Origin: Strongyloides papillosus | Lineage: Eukaryota; Nematoda; Chromadorea; Rhabditida; Strongyloididae | Direction of reading: 5' to 3' | DNA length: 64,000 nt | Assembly: GCA_005656395.1 (NCBI GenBank) | Contig: SRSI01000043.1 | Span: 1 to 64,000, forward strand | Part shown: positions 10,451 to 21,404 of the stretch, in pieces | How the letters are laid out: every line of letters starts with the position of its first letter | Numbering within the stretch: the stretch's first letter is position 1 | Program-made: the position numbers and the translations under genes | Notes under the pieces: model-generated | Seen by the model: the letters and a program-made list of their open reading frames with translations, nothing else | The model's database searches: none | Told to the model about the DNA's origin: nothing

Positions 10451-11789
10451 ATGTTATGATGGAAATACCAAATTTTTTCGTTCTTACACATTGTCTAATT
10501 TTTTTAATCCAATAATACAATTAATATATTAATAATGTTGTAATTTAAAGAGGAATAAAACATTTTGTTTATCATTTGTTTGTAAGGTAATTTATTTTTA
10601 AATTAACTAACATTAATGAATGTTTTTCATAATAAATAAAAGAAAGCTATATTGACTGATCTTCCACTTAGTTTGAAAAAATGTAAATATCTTACTAATA
10701 GTTATATAATAATATGATACATATAAAGAAAGAAAAAATCACTGTAAAATATAGTGATTTTGTTACATTTATTAAAAAGTCTAATTTTTTTGACTTACCA
10801 CTAATATTATCGCAATTATTTAGTATTTAGAAATTAAATCAGCAATTTAAAAAGTATAAGAATAATTTTCTTATGACATCGTATTTATCTTATAATTTAA
10901 GCTGTTTTTCTACAATACATTTCAAAATACAAGATTATATTTAATTTTATAAAAATTGTAAATACTCTTATAAAAAGCACTTACTAACACATAACAGTAT
11001 CTTTTTTTAGTAATTTTAATTATTATAAAAATATATTTTTCTATAAAGTTATACCTATTTGACGACCAAATTTTTTTATGATGTTATTCGTGATCACTCA
11101 TAAAATCAGATTTAAAAAAATTTATAATACATTATGCATTCGTGTTCAAAGTAAAAAACTTTTTAATATTTTAACTTTTAAAAAAAGATTATACCAAAAT
11201 AATATCTGATAATATATTTAATAAAGCAACTCTAAGATGAGCAGAATATGATAGAAAATATTAAAAATAAAAAAGTTACATCACTTCAAAGTGTCAAACG
11301 TATATAATTTTGTAAAGAACAAGAAAATTTATTTGACGACATAATATTTTATGTCGTTTACAGCATTTTTTGTTTGTCGTTTGATATTATTAAACTTTTG
11401 ATAAAATTTAATTTCTTTACAAATAATTTTATTACATTTTATAATCAATTGTCATAACTTGTTCTTGTTATTTCGCCTGTGCTGTAAATAATTTTTCCAA
11501 TAAAACGTTAAGATTATTAAAAGCATAATAAAATATTGCACAATTTCCTGATTACTAAAAACAATGTAAGAAATAATCGGTATTTGATTAGTCAAAATTT
11601 TCTCAAAATTTAATTGTAATTAATAGTACTGTAGTTGAGAAAAGAGACATTTGCCTAAAGACTATATAGCGAATCGCGCCGCTACTTAATTTTGCCCGTT
11701 AATTTTCTATAATAAAGAAGTTGCGAAGGTATTAGACTTAACAGTTCGGCTGAAAATTGATATTTAGAGCGATTTTTTTCTAGAATAAA

Positions 11790-11970
11790 AGGTATCCTAA
11801 GCATAAATAATAATAAATAAACATATTTTGAAGAATTCTCAGTATTTGTTCTTTTGAGTGAATTTTTATGATTTTTTTCCAAAAAAAGCACATAATTCCT
11901 ATCCACTTATTGATAAGGCTTACCTACGGACTCTCTTTGACTAGCACTACCGTTACCTAGCCTCCGTATA
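11790..11970 (-). repeat. Dispersed GAGGGCTAG repeat, inverted copy
   Basis: Read on the minus strand, 11970-11905 matches the cores at 6725-6800, 10190-10250 and 30390-30450 (GAGG-CTAG...CAGTGCTA...GGGAG). It then continues into ATGTTTATTTATTATTATT-like sequence also found at 30545. The nature of the family is unknown. The rest of 10450-12770 holds the duplicated block and plain AT-rich spacer. Confidence 0.5.
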
Positions 11971-12776
11971 AAGATAGATAAAAACATTTTTACGAATTAC
12001 TTATTTATCATTAATAAATATTTATATAATTATTTAATTGTATAGATATTTATATCTGATTATCATTAAAAAAATTTAATTTTTTACTTTATAAAATTCT
12101 CTTGTTATTGACGCCTACGACATAAATTTTTGCGATGGGCTAATGTCCACTATCTTCTTTAGTCATTCGATAGATTTTCATTTTTTCTATCAGAAAAAAT
12201 AAAAGTGTGTTTACAAAAATACTTTGATATGTTTAATTCTATTAAACGTTCAAATTTTGACAGAATCAATACTTTTTTTTATAAAGATAACCATAGTTGT
12301 TGGACTGTTATATGAATGTTATTAAAAAAAAATATTGTAATATTTTATGAACAAGTTTTGTTCTTTTGTACTTTTGAAAAATAAGATCTTATAAACTACT
12401 ATAAAGAATCTTACTATACTTTTTAATTTCATATTATTGATTTTTGTCTAGTTATTATATTAGACAACTTGATTAAGCTTTTTAATATTATTTATTTAAG
12501 TTATTGTAAATCTTTGCTATCTGCGTTTATGTTTTAATACTGTACATATAAATAAAGTTATTTTAAAATACGTAAGATACGATGATTTATAAATTATTTA
12601 AAAGATTCAATTTTATCTATATTGGTTTTCTGATTAAATCTATTTAAACTTAGTCTAACGTTTTAAAAAAAGCGTATAATAAAAGCTTATGATGACTAGT
12701 ATAAGATTTTTGGAAAACATGAAATATTAGCATACATTTTGGGTAGAATTTCCCGTTGTATTAACAAAATATGAAG

Positions 12777-12849
12777 TGCCACATGCTGGAATTGAACCAG
12801 CGACCTTCGGTTTACAAGACCGACGCTACTACCACTGAGCCAATGTGGC
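12777..12849 (-). tRNA. tRNA-Thr(TGT)
   Basis: Minus-strand cloverleaf with acceptor GCCACAT/ATGTGGC, anticodon stem CGGTC/ACCG and loop CTTGTAA giving TGT, and T-arm GCTGG-TTCAATT-CCAGC. The conserved motif GGTTACCAAT starts 31 bp upstream. Confidence 0.95.
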
Positions 12850-12870
12850 TGTGAATCCGAGCACACCCTG

Positions 12871-12880
12871 ATTGGTAACC
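12871..12880 (-). promoter_or_regulatory. GGTTACCAAT motif upstream of tRNA-Thr(TGT)
   Basis: This copy of GGTNNCCAAY lies 31 bp before the tRNA 5' end. The similarity to the tRNA-Arg(TCT) leader continues into CAGG-TGT, so these two leaders share about 17 bases. Confidence 0.5.
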
Positions 12881-13141
12881 ACGCTTAATTCTTTATACAG
12901 TCAATTTTAGAAGTCAAGATTTGCAATATTGGCTAATTGAATAATAAATTATTTATAACTGCATTTCTCAGTATCCTCAGTTTTTTATGCCAATTTGTTG
13001 AATTATCAAATCTCTGAATATTTAGATTATTAATAATTTACAAAACTGCTTATTTTTTTTTAGAATTAAAGAAAATCATTTAAATTTAATGTATATAATT
13101 TTTAATTCGTAATGATCAATTAGTTGTCGTTCTCTTTTCAA

Positions 13142-13235
13142 GCCCCATTGGCGCAGTTGGTTAGCGCGTGGTACTTATAAGTTAAATCTGTTCTAAGCAA
13201 TGCCAAGGTCACCAGTTCGAGCCTGGTATGGGGCA
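13142..13235 (+). tRNA. tRNA-Ile(TAT) with a 20-nt intron
   Basis: Acceptor GCCCCAT/ATGGGGC and A73. The anticodon loop reads CTTATA, then a 20-nt intron (13180-13199), then A38 and the stem TGCCA. Removing the intron gives a regular 74-nt tRNA with anticodon TAT. An intron one base 3' of the anticodon is standard for eukaryotic tRNA splicing, and tRNA-Ile(TAT) commonly carries one. Confidence 0.93.
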
Positions 13236-13696
13236 AAGATTACATTTTATATCTATGATACTACAAAAACAAATGTCTTATATTCGTATTCTACTATTAT
13301 TACAATTTCATATAAGTAAACAATTAGGAGAAAACTAGGAAAAGATTAGTTAGTAGACATTACGAATTACTTTTGAATTTTTTCTAAAACAGTGAACACA
13401 CTTGCTTTCAAAAAAAACATTTTATCAAATTTTAAAAGATACATTATGTTTTAAGTAATTCAGAAAACGAAAGTTGAAGCTACGGTTTAAAACTACTTCG
13501 TATGGAAGTAGATTCAAAGGAAAGCTTAGTTATTGCTAAAATGTTGCTAAATCTTTGAGAATATGTAATAAAGCATTTTATTACCACACAAAACACTACT
13601 GTATCAAGACAAATTCGTTCACTATTCCAAAACCTTGCTTTACTTTGGATTTAAAAGTGGTTTTGTGTAGAGACTGTTATCAAAAAGAGAGATAAA

Positions 13697-13699
13697 CGC

Positions 13700-13768
<69 letters not shown>

Positions 13769-13770
13769 GC
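13697..13770 (-). tRNA. tRNA-Asn(GTT)
   Basis: A 74-nt minus-strand tRNA with acceptor GCCTCCG/CGGGGGC, loop CTGTTAA giving anticodon GTT, and T-arm GGTGG-TTCAAGC-CCACC. Confidence 0.95.
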
Positions 13771-14791
13771 TACGCGCGGCGAGCCTTTTTCTTCAAGATT
13801 TCACGACAAAAAGGCAAAATATTATTCTACTCAAAAAAATTGCGCAAAGAATTTCAAATGACTCATTTCTTTCTTTTAGTAAATACTTTTTAATACGTTA
13901 ATTAATCTTTATCCTTGGAAAAAAAGCTATGATATTAAATATAATTTAATTAATACGGTTATTGAAATTTGATGTTAACAAAAACTACTAACACAGGTGC
14001 TTTTTTACTAACTAAATTAACAAAAGATTATAAAAAATTTTCCATGATATGAAATGAATGGCTTATATCAAAATATAGTTACTTATTAAATAAAATGGCT
14101 ATCATTTGTCAATAAAAACGAAAAAATATGGTAATTATTGAATTAAACTGTATTATTATTTAATACTTTTTTAATTTAAGCTATAAAAGTTTTTGTAATT
14201 TCTATTTTTCTAAATACCCAATTTTGAATATACAATGAGTTCTTGAAATACTCGAAGCAAAATATCTTGATAATTTTCACTTTGTTATAAATGAGAATGA
14301 CGATAAAATTAAACATAATGTATTATATAATATCAAATAAATACCAAAATAATAAAGTTTTGCCTTTTTATTAAAGAAACATTTATAAATAGAAATAAAA
14401 AAAAGACTTTTGCCAATAAAATTTGCTAGTAGATTTTTCATCCAAGTTCTAGAATAACTTGACGTTGATTCGCTTCGGAAATCGGACAGAATCAAGTACT
14501 TTAAGCAAGATTTACTTAACGTCAGATTGTCAACTATAGTTAACATTTTTGATTTTGAGTATATAAAAACATGGCACTACAATTGTTTTCTACAGAATTA
14601 TAAATAATAATATTAAATTAACGAAGAATTATTTCATTATAATAACTGCACTTTTTAAATGAATTTTGTTAATTTTAATATCTAAAAACTTTAAAAATAT
14701 TGTTATTACTTATAAAATAGTTTTTTTTCGGCATTTTTATCTAAACATTGACCTCTTATATCCATACACATACATTTGCTGCGTATTAATT

Positions 14792-14806
14792 GACATAAAA
14801 ATTGTA
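14792..14806 (+). promoter_or_regulatory. Proximal sequence element of SL RNA gene 1
   Basis: GACATAAAAATTGTA starts 64 bp before the SL RNA 5' end. The same 15 bases start 63 bp before the second SL RNA gene, while most of the surrounding leader has diverged. Position and conservation fit a snRNA-type PSE bound by SNAPc. Confidence 0.7.
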
Positions 14807-14855
14807 GGCGAATGAAATTTAAAAAATGCAGGTTGATGATTATTATAAAATTGTC

Positions 14856-14947
14856 GGTTTAAATAACCCAATTTTAGAGGTAAAATTGAATTCTGAGGCT
14901 GATTTTTCAACTTTCAAAATTTTGGAATGAAGCTAGAAATAGTTTCT
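14856..14947 (+). ncRNA. Spliced-leader RNA gene 1
   Basis: This RNA donates its 5' leader to pre-mRNAs by trans-splicing. The leader reads GGTTTAAATAACCCAATTTT followed by AGAG and the splice donor GTAAAA, close in form to nematode SL1 (GGTTTAATTACCCAAG...). Downstream are the conserved ATTGAATTCTGAGG segment, an Sm-binding AAAATTTTGGAA (14917-14927), and a 3' hairpin GAAGCT-AGAAAT-AGTTTC. Total length is about 92 nt, as in other nematodes. A PSE lies at -64 and a decayed 5S gene ~250 bp downstream on the other strand. The leader is two bases longer than SL1, so this may be a variant or a dying copy. Confidence 0.8.
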
Positions 14948-15199
14948 AATATTTTTAACATTTGTCTGAATGTAATATATTAACTAATACTTATTATAAG
15001 TACATATTTAGTTGTATAACTACATCTAGAATTCAAAATTATACATAATAAAAATAAAATAAAATTAAAATGATAACTAAATTTTTATTGACTTTGTTAT
15101 TTTTTTGGTAATTATTTAAATTTATAAACAGATATTTAAAATTATTTGTATAAAAATGTTGTTATTGTAATTATTTTATATAAACAAGATTAAAAAAAA

Positions 15200-15315
15200 A
15201 GGCTTACATCACTAACAGTTTCCAGAAAGTTTCCCATACAAGTATTAAAATGTCTTCCGACTAATTCACTTTAGAGGCCGGACGGAATTCGGTGTATTTC
15301 AGCCGAATATGAGCA
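15200..15315 (-). pseudogene. Decayed 5S rRNA gene
   Basis: The minus strand can be aligned by eye over its length to eukaryotic 5S rRNA. On the plus strand the recognisable pieces are GGCTTACA near the 3' end, TTCCCATACAAGTA (5S TCTCCCATCCAAGTACTAACC region), CTTCCGA...CTAATTCA and CGGACGGAATTCGGTGTATT. Many substitutions, mostly toward A/T, spoil the stems and the internal control region, so it should be inactive. It is convergent with SL RNA gene 1, the same linkage and opposite orientation as the 5S/SL1 repeat of Caenorhabditis. Confidence 0.7.
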
Positions 15316-15319
15316 TAAA

Positions 15320-16900
15320 ACGTTATAATTATTTTTTACATAATTATTAAAAATGTTATTTTACTATGAACACTACTAATACAAACTACATTTAAAATTT
15401 TATTAAAACGTATTTAATGATATTAAATTAGTGTAGAATTTTTTTAATATGATATATACAAAAGAAAAATGAGACAAATTTTAACAATTCTTAGTAAATG
15501 TAATAAAAAGCTCTACCTATAAAAAAATATCAAACGACAAAAAAATGTTTAAAACGAAGAACAACATTAGGTTTTACCATAAAGTGTTTCTTTTATTTTA
15601 CAATAATATATATGTTCGATATTTCGAAACAATGTAAATTGTTGTTGAATTTTAATATTTTGTATAATATCATGCTAATTTTAAAGTCTAACTTGTTTTT
15701 ATAATATATTATAAAATACGTTACTAGTAGTCCATATTTTTTTTGTTCACTTTTGAAAACATATTATATAATTGGTCATTAAAAGTAGTTTTCAAGTAAC
15801 ATATTTTAAAAAATCTTTATTAGAAGCGGAAATTCTACAAATGAATGTTTTATTATTCAAGGTTCATTTATGCATCTTGATATTTTGAGAACAATTACTA
15901 AACTCTTTTAACATTAATACATCTTTTCAAATGTTCGACATAAAATTTTTAAGCTTCAGTTTATTATATCTTAGTTAAAACTCTTGGAAGACACAGTATC
16001 TAAAATAATGGATAATTACATTCACTCTTTAACAAAAAAATTAAGTATTGATAATATGATAATTTGTAATTATACAAATATAATTTTAAGAAGTGATTTT
16101 ATCTAATTACAATAATAGCTTATACTTATACACTAATAATCATATTTTTCAATTGATAAATATGTGCGGTGATAACCATTAACTTGAATATTACTAAATT
16201 ATATTACAGCTTGTATCTATTTTTATTGTATTTAAAAAATGAGATTTTTAATAAAATCGTCTCCTTTTAAATCATCATTAAAAAATGTGATTAAAAAACG
16301 ACAAAACTACTGAGACAATCTATATATTAACATGTAAATGCAAATTTTAAAAGTTAAATAAAAGTTTGATTATAAATGTTTAGAATTTTGTAATAACTTT
16401 TATTAACAAATATTTAAATGTTTTATAAAATTGTAATTCTATAAATGTATGATTATACACAAAAAAGAATACAGATTTGTTTTTTAATGTAGTGAAGTGG
16501 TTTAAATGTTTTTATTTGTGGCACTTCTTTCTTATTTTTACTTTAAATGTTAGATATTTTATAATTATTAACAATATTGATATAATTTTTAACAATTTAA
16601 TCTTTTTAAATCGTTTTTTAAAATCTTATAAAAATCAACATATAAAATATTTTGATAAAAAAAAACATATATAAATTTTTTATAAAAGTTTATTTTAAAA
16701 TGGACATAAATCTATATAAAAAATATATTATAGATGTAATTAACAATAGTGTTCCAATAAACTAAAAGGTTTACACTTTTCAAAACAAAATGTTTTTAAT
16801 GACAAAAACATATTATTAATTATCTGCAGATTTTTTGCCAGTTTAAGAACAGAAAATATTTTATATATTGTAGAAAATAAAAAAATATTTGAAAAGAGTT
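15320..16900. other. Gene-free AT-rich spacer with MITE fragments
   Basis: Fragments at about 15470-15830 resemble the CACACA-ended MITE family (ATATCAAACGACAAAAAA, TAACTTGTTTTTAT and similar). The remainder is AT-rich and shows no coding or RNA signal. A short frame near 16480-16670 has only A/T-biased composition to support it. Confidence 0.4.
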
Positions 16901-16922
16901 TTTTAGTTTGAATATTTTATTC

Positions 16923-17255
16923 TCAACGTCTTCCATTAGGTCTTACTGTTGTTGTTAAAGTGTCCAATCTTGTAGCTATAGAGGCAATTTGTGATTGTAA
17001 TTGCGTTAATGCATTTTTAACTTGTTGTATTCTTCTTCTTTTATTTCTTCTTTTTTTTGCTTTACTTTTTTTCGGTCTACTTTGTCTTTTTTCAATTGAG
17101 TTTGTATCTTCTTCATCATTTAAAATAGCCGGTTGTTGTAAATTATCAACGCTTTTAATGTTATTAGAAACTAAATTATTTTTGCTTTCAAAAGATTTAG
17201 TTAATAATATATTAAAGAGTAATATAAATACAATAACTAATTTAATACTTTCCAT
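16923..17255 (-). CDS. Small secreted Lys/Arg-rich protein, possible peptide precursor
   Basis: An intronless 110-residue gene. Residues 1-22 form a signal peptide (hydrophobic IVFILLFNILL), followed by an Asn/Ser-rich acidic part and a cluster of basic residues (about 57-76, including KRQSRPKKSKAKKRRNKRRR). A heptad-like coiled-coil segment follows (about 77-103: VKNALTQLQSQIASIATRL). The C-terminus is TVRPNGRR, which has the Gly-Arg-Arg form of a cleavage-and-amidation site. A TATA-like GGTATAAAAAAAG lies ~60 bp upstream of the ATG, and AATAAA starts almost at the stop. It is the only convincing protein gene between 4.8 and 40 kb. The family is not recognised. A secreted basic coiled-coil protein and a neuropeptide-like precursor both remain possible. 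Confidence 0.7.
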   Translation of the reverse strand: MESIKLVIVFILLFNILLTKSFESKNNLVSNNIKSVDNLQQPAILNDEEDTNSIEKRQSRPKKSKAKKRRNKRRRIQQVKNALTQLQSQIASIATRLDTLTTTVRPNGRR

Positions 17256-17259
17256 AATT

Positions 17260-19850
17260 GAAATAGCACGTTATAATGAAAAATTACTACTTTTTTTATA
17301 CCTTTTAGAATATTTATTTTTATCAAAAATTAAAATAATTTATCATTAACATTGATATTAATTTTTCGATGGATAAATAAAGTTGTTAAAATGTTTTAAT
17401 AAAATTTATCATCTTTCTACTATAAAAAAATGCGTAGTTTTGAAGTAATATAAAATAAATATGTTGTGCCATGACATCTTATGGTACTAATATTTTAAGT
17501 GAAAAAATTATAATAATAATCAATATGTATAAAAAATGTAACAAGATTAATTACGATTTTAAAAAAATTTTGCTAGATTAATTTAAAAGAATTGTTTTAA
17601 TCTTATAAATTTTTCATTCACAGCGCAAATTTTCTAAATAAAAAGACATTTTAAAATATATTTTTCAATAACATTAAATTTAGTTTCTTCTTTTTCTAAG
17701 ATGCTTTATCTCTTATGGGACAAGAAATTTAGTTTTTTTTTAGCAAAAGTTTTATTATTTATTATCAGTTATTTAATAGAATTTCTAAGATATAGATTTT
17801 AATGATTTTAGACCACAAAAAATTAATTTACATTTAAAAAGATTTTTTATGAAATCATTTTAACTAACTTTTACATTTTATTTTTTCCATCATGGAATTA
17901 ATAGAAATAAAAAATTAATATTCCAATTTTAATCTAAAACACTCTTCTGAAAGAATAATTTTAATTCCGATAAATTTTTTATTTTAGATATGTTATGAAG
18001 GAATCTTCAAGCACTTTTTAGAAAGTTGTTAACATTTAGTTCTTTATATAAATTTGCAAATTTAGAAAAATGGAAGGTTTAATAAGTATTTTAAAGCATT
18101 ATTCAAAGAGAAAAAATTGTAATATGAGTAAATAGAGTGTGTAAAATCAACCAAAAAGAGATTAGCAATCGGTTGGTGCATTAAGTTAACAAATTTTCTT
18201 CTTTACTAATAAAGCTTTATACAAAGATAGATTTGTAAAGTTTAAATTTAGATTTGAACTAAAACAGTCATCTAAGATATGTGAATGGATTTAATCTCTA
18301 CTACGGAAACTTGTATTTGTATATTTACTATATTTTTTAAAAATTTATCAGTTTTTAAAAAAATCATGCTTTAATTATTGTAATAAATTGAATAAACACA
18401 AAAAATATAACAGTTTTACATCAAATATAATGCTCCACCTGCATAAAAAATTAAATTTTATTCAAATCATAAAAATATCAAAGAGCGACAAAAATATATA
18501 TGTTTGGCAATTTGAAGTAATGTAAATTTTTTAATCTTACGATTTTTTTATAAAATTGTCCTCATCAAGATCTGAACTTGTTTTCTATAATGTATTATGG
18601 AACATATTATTAAAAGTCAATTTCGTGCAAAGTTGTTAGTGTTCTTAACAAAAATTATTCCTTAAACTTTTTACCAACAACAATATATTCAGAAATTTAA
18701 AAATTTTCTAACACTATTAATGAGAAGCAATGAATATTTAACTACGTAACTTATAAATTAAAATACTTTAAAGTTATTTTCTAGTATGAAAAAAAACAGC
18801 AAACTGTAATTTTGCCTGAACATTCACCTACGGGTCACTCTATAATAGACTTTTTCTCTAAACCTTCGCCCGAACACTTAGACAAAACATACATTTAAAA
18901 AAGACCTCTAGATAAACGTTCAGGCAAAAAGTACATATTATAAAAGCTTTTACAGAATGATTTCTGAAATAATGGAAGCATTTTACTCGACACGAAATTG
19001 TTAACAATTATTAAGAAAATGCATTTTATTTAATTTTCAAGGAAATTACAATAGTCTTATTTATTTCCTGATAAAGATAGTGTATTGTACCACTTGTTGA
19101 GCATTGCCGTCATTATTCACCTCATATAGAAAATGAAGAAGGGGGACACAAAATTTGAAAAAAGAATTTTTAATGAATTTTCCAGTAATTTTTATATCTA
19201 TATGTTTTAAAGAATATATATTTGATTGTTAATTAAAAAAAACAATTCATTCTTATTTTGAGATATTCTTTTTAATACGAAAAGCAGTAATATTTCATAA
19301 ATAGTTATTTTTTATATGTATATTTTGCCTGAACGTTCAAGTAAAAATGGTAGGTGCTCAAAAAACACAATGTTATTATAACTTTTATAAGTTTGATTTT
19401 GAAAGATAGTACAAAAAAAGTTTAACAATTTGATGATTTTAATTTCATAAAAAATTTTATCTAATAATAACTTTAACTATTGAAACATTTTAACAAAGAT
19501 AACATGATATGTTAATAAATGCTTTTTATAAAATCACTAATAAATTTACAAAAAAATAAGATTCAATCCTGTAATTTAGAATGTGTTGTAGAAAATAATT
19601 TATGTTTTAAGATAAAAATAATATCATTCAAAAATAACAACTTATTTTAATAAATTTGTAGGTAATGTTATAGTCTTAATATGCAAAATGTTAACGGTAA
19701 AATTACTCACAAGTCAAAAAAAATTTAATTTTTATTAAGTGAGAAATTGTTAATATATTTTTCATTAATTTGTGTCCTTTTTTATTTTTATATGTAGATC
19801 CACTTTCTAAAGATGTAGAAATAAATTTCGTAGATTGTAATATTTAAGAA
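17260..19850. other. Gene-free AT-rich interval with old repeat fragments
   Basis: There are no genes. About 18420-18640 and 19540-19740 resemble the two arms of the CACACA MITE family (ATATATATGTTTG, GTTTTCTATAATGTATTATGG, TTTAGAATGTGTTGTAGAAAA), so a worn copy may span 18.4-19.75 kb with the 120-bp GCCTGAAC element inside it. Confidence 0.4.
18810..18929. mobile_element. 120-bp MITE with TTTTGCCTGAAC ends
   Basis: Inverted termini TTTTGCCTGAACATTCA (left) and TTTTGCCTGAACGTTTA (right, reverse strand) flank a short centre. A single half-copy of the same terminus lies at 19323-19340. No target duplication is clear. Confidence 0.65.
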
Positions 19851-19951
19851 CTCCAAAATGTTGTTATTATTTATAATATAGTTGTTTTATTGGCATTTTC
19901 ACTAAAACATCGATCTTATAGACATATAAATGTATTTTCTGTGTATTAGCT

Positions 19952-19966
19952 GACATAAAAATTGTA
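19952..19966 (+). promoter_or_regulatory. Proximal sequence element of SL RNA gene 2
   Basis: This is identical over 15 bases to the PSE of SL RNA gene 1 and starts 63 bp before the RNA 5' end. Confidence 0.7.
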
Positions 19967-20014
19967 TGTGAATGTAATGAAAAAAATGTGGGTTAGTATT
20001 AGTATGGAGTCATT

Positions 20015-20106
20015 GGTTTTTAAAGCCCGATTAGAGGTAATTAATGAATTCTGAGGTTGGTTATTCAGTTCTTAAAATTTTGAAATGAAGCCAGAAATGG
20101 TTTCTA
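20015..20106 (+). ncRNA. Spliced-leader RNA gene 2 (variant leader)
   Basis: A second 92-nt SL RNA. The leader GGTTTTTAAAGCCCGATTAG plus AG is 22 nt and is followed by GTAATT; then come GAATTCTGAGG, an Sm-like AAAATTTTGAAA and a 3' hairpin GAAGCC-AGAAAT-GGTTTC. Compared with gene 1, the hairpin shows a paired change (T-A to C-G), which is good evidence that structure has been under selection. The leader sequence itself differs, so this may be a distinct SL type (SL2-like) or a copy drifting to pseudogene. No 5S relic was found beside it. Confidence 0.7.
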
Positions 20107-20109
20107 GTA

Positions 20110-21330
20110 ATAATATACAGAGGTTGCATTTTAAATGTAATTTTTAATCATATTTAACACATTTGAATGTTTTTATGGAACAAATTTTAGTCTGTTAAAT
20201 TGAAAGATTCAACTGTAAAATATTGAATTATTTGGAATCATCAGTTAAATAAATTCTTTCTTGTTGTGTAAAAGCTTTGAATTTACACTGATAATTTTTG
20301 TTATACAAAATTTATAATTTTAATTTTCATATTAAATAAAACAATGATAATTTGATTATGGCATTAATTTCATTAGGAAATTTTTTATAGACTCTTAAGA
20401 AATTACAAGTTTCTAATGAAACTACAGTTGTTTGTGAGATAAAAAATTAATAAGATATCATTAGAAATTACATTAATATAAATATTTTTAAAAGCAAAAA
20501 TAGTGTGTTTTCAACAAAAAAATGCTTTTGTTCGAACTTTTTAGAATAATACAACCTTGATTACAAAATTTAAATAGTTTATCATTACAATTTTGATTTT
20601 ATAAATATTTTAAAATGTTAAGGATACGGAAATGTACATTAGCTCCGACATTCTCCTCATTACTATTCATGCTTCTGGAGATCATTTTAAAGAAAGAATT
20701 TTATTTAATACTAGAGCTTGTTAACTAGTTATTTTACCGAAGTTAGTAAGTAGAATAAGTGGTTGACAAGCTCTGTCAATGTTCTTTTATATTCTAATTT
20801 TATGATGACATTGACGTGTCATATCTAACATAAAAGAAATGTTTATAGATTAAAAAGTGAATTGTGAATAATTTATTAAATGAGATAAGAAATAGAAAAA
20901 GAATTTTGAAAGATTCAAAGAAAGAGTGTAGTTATACGAAGATATTTATGTTTGAAAATCGAAACAGGTGATTACCAATATTTAATATATGGTACATTTT
21001 TATGCTTGAAAATAATTTTAACATATTTAAAATGTTTTTTTAAAAGAAAGTTACCATACATAATGATAAAAAAGTAATACTAAACGTTATTTATTTATAT
21101 GAAAAGCTAAAATTATACTATGAAGGTACATAACATTTTTTGGTATTTTTTGAGTCTTATACTATATATTTTCATATTTTTAATGTAAAATATTATTAAT
21201 AAACAGAAAAAACATTACTAAAAATATAAAAAAAGTGCCTTTTTAACTATAATTTGTACATAAAAAGTAGTTAAGAAATTAAAGTTTAAAATGTCTCAAA
21301 CTTTATTTTATGGTTCCCAAAGTAAAAAGA
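20110..21330. other. AT-rich spacer between SL RNA gene 2 and tRNA-Asp
   Basis: No gene, RNA signature or clear repeat was seen here. A direct flanking comparison with the sequence after SL RNA gene 1 stops shortly after the 3' hairpin. Confidence 0.4.
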
Positions 21331-21332
21331 AA

Positions 21333-21404
21333 CTCTCTGGCGGGGAATCGAACCCCGGTCTCGCACGTGACAGGCGCGGATACTCACCACTATACTACCA
21401 GAGA
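21333..21404 (-). tRNA. tRNA-Asp(GTC)
   Basis: Acceptor TCTCTGG/CCAGAGA with G73, a D-arm with GTAGTATAGTGG, the loop CTGTCAC giving anticodon GTC, and T-arm CGGGG-TTCGATT-CCCCG. The stems are fully paired. Confidence 0.95.

Larger units (their letters stand above)
9210..11450. repeat. Ancient duplicated block, copy 1 (partner 22190-23720)
   Basis: Collinear similarity to 22190-23720 runs on both sides of a tRNA-Gly(TCC) gene. Shared stretches include TATATTGTGTTCATTTTTT, ATAAACAATTTATT and CGTCGTTTACA. Many substitutions show that the duplication is old. Copy 1 has a transposon in its tRNA and copy 2 does not, so the insertion is younger than the duplication. Segments at 10870-11420 also resemble the MITE family seen complete at 58771-59708. 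Confidence 0.65.

Noticed and set aside
14277..14546. 89-codon minus-strand frame near SL RNA gene 1
   Set aside because: It has an ordinary start and a hydrophobic tail but no signal peptide, splice sites or recognisable motif; not strong enough to call.
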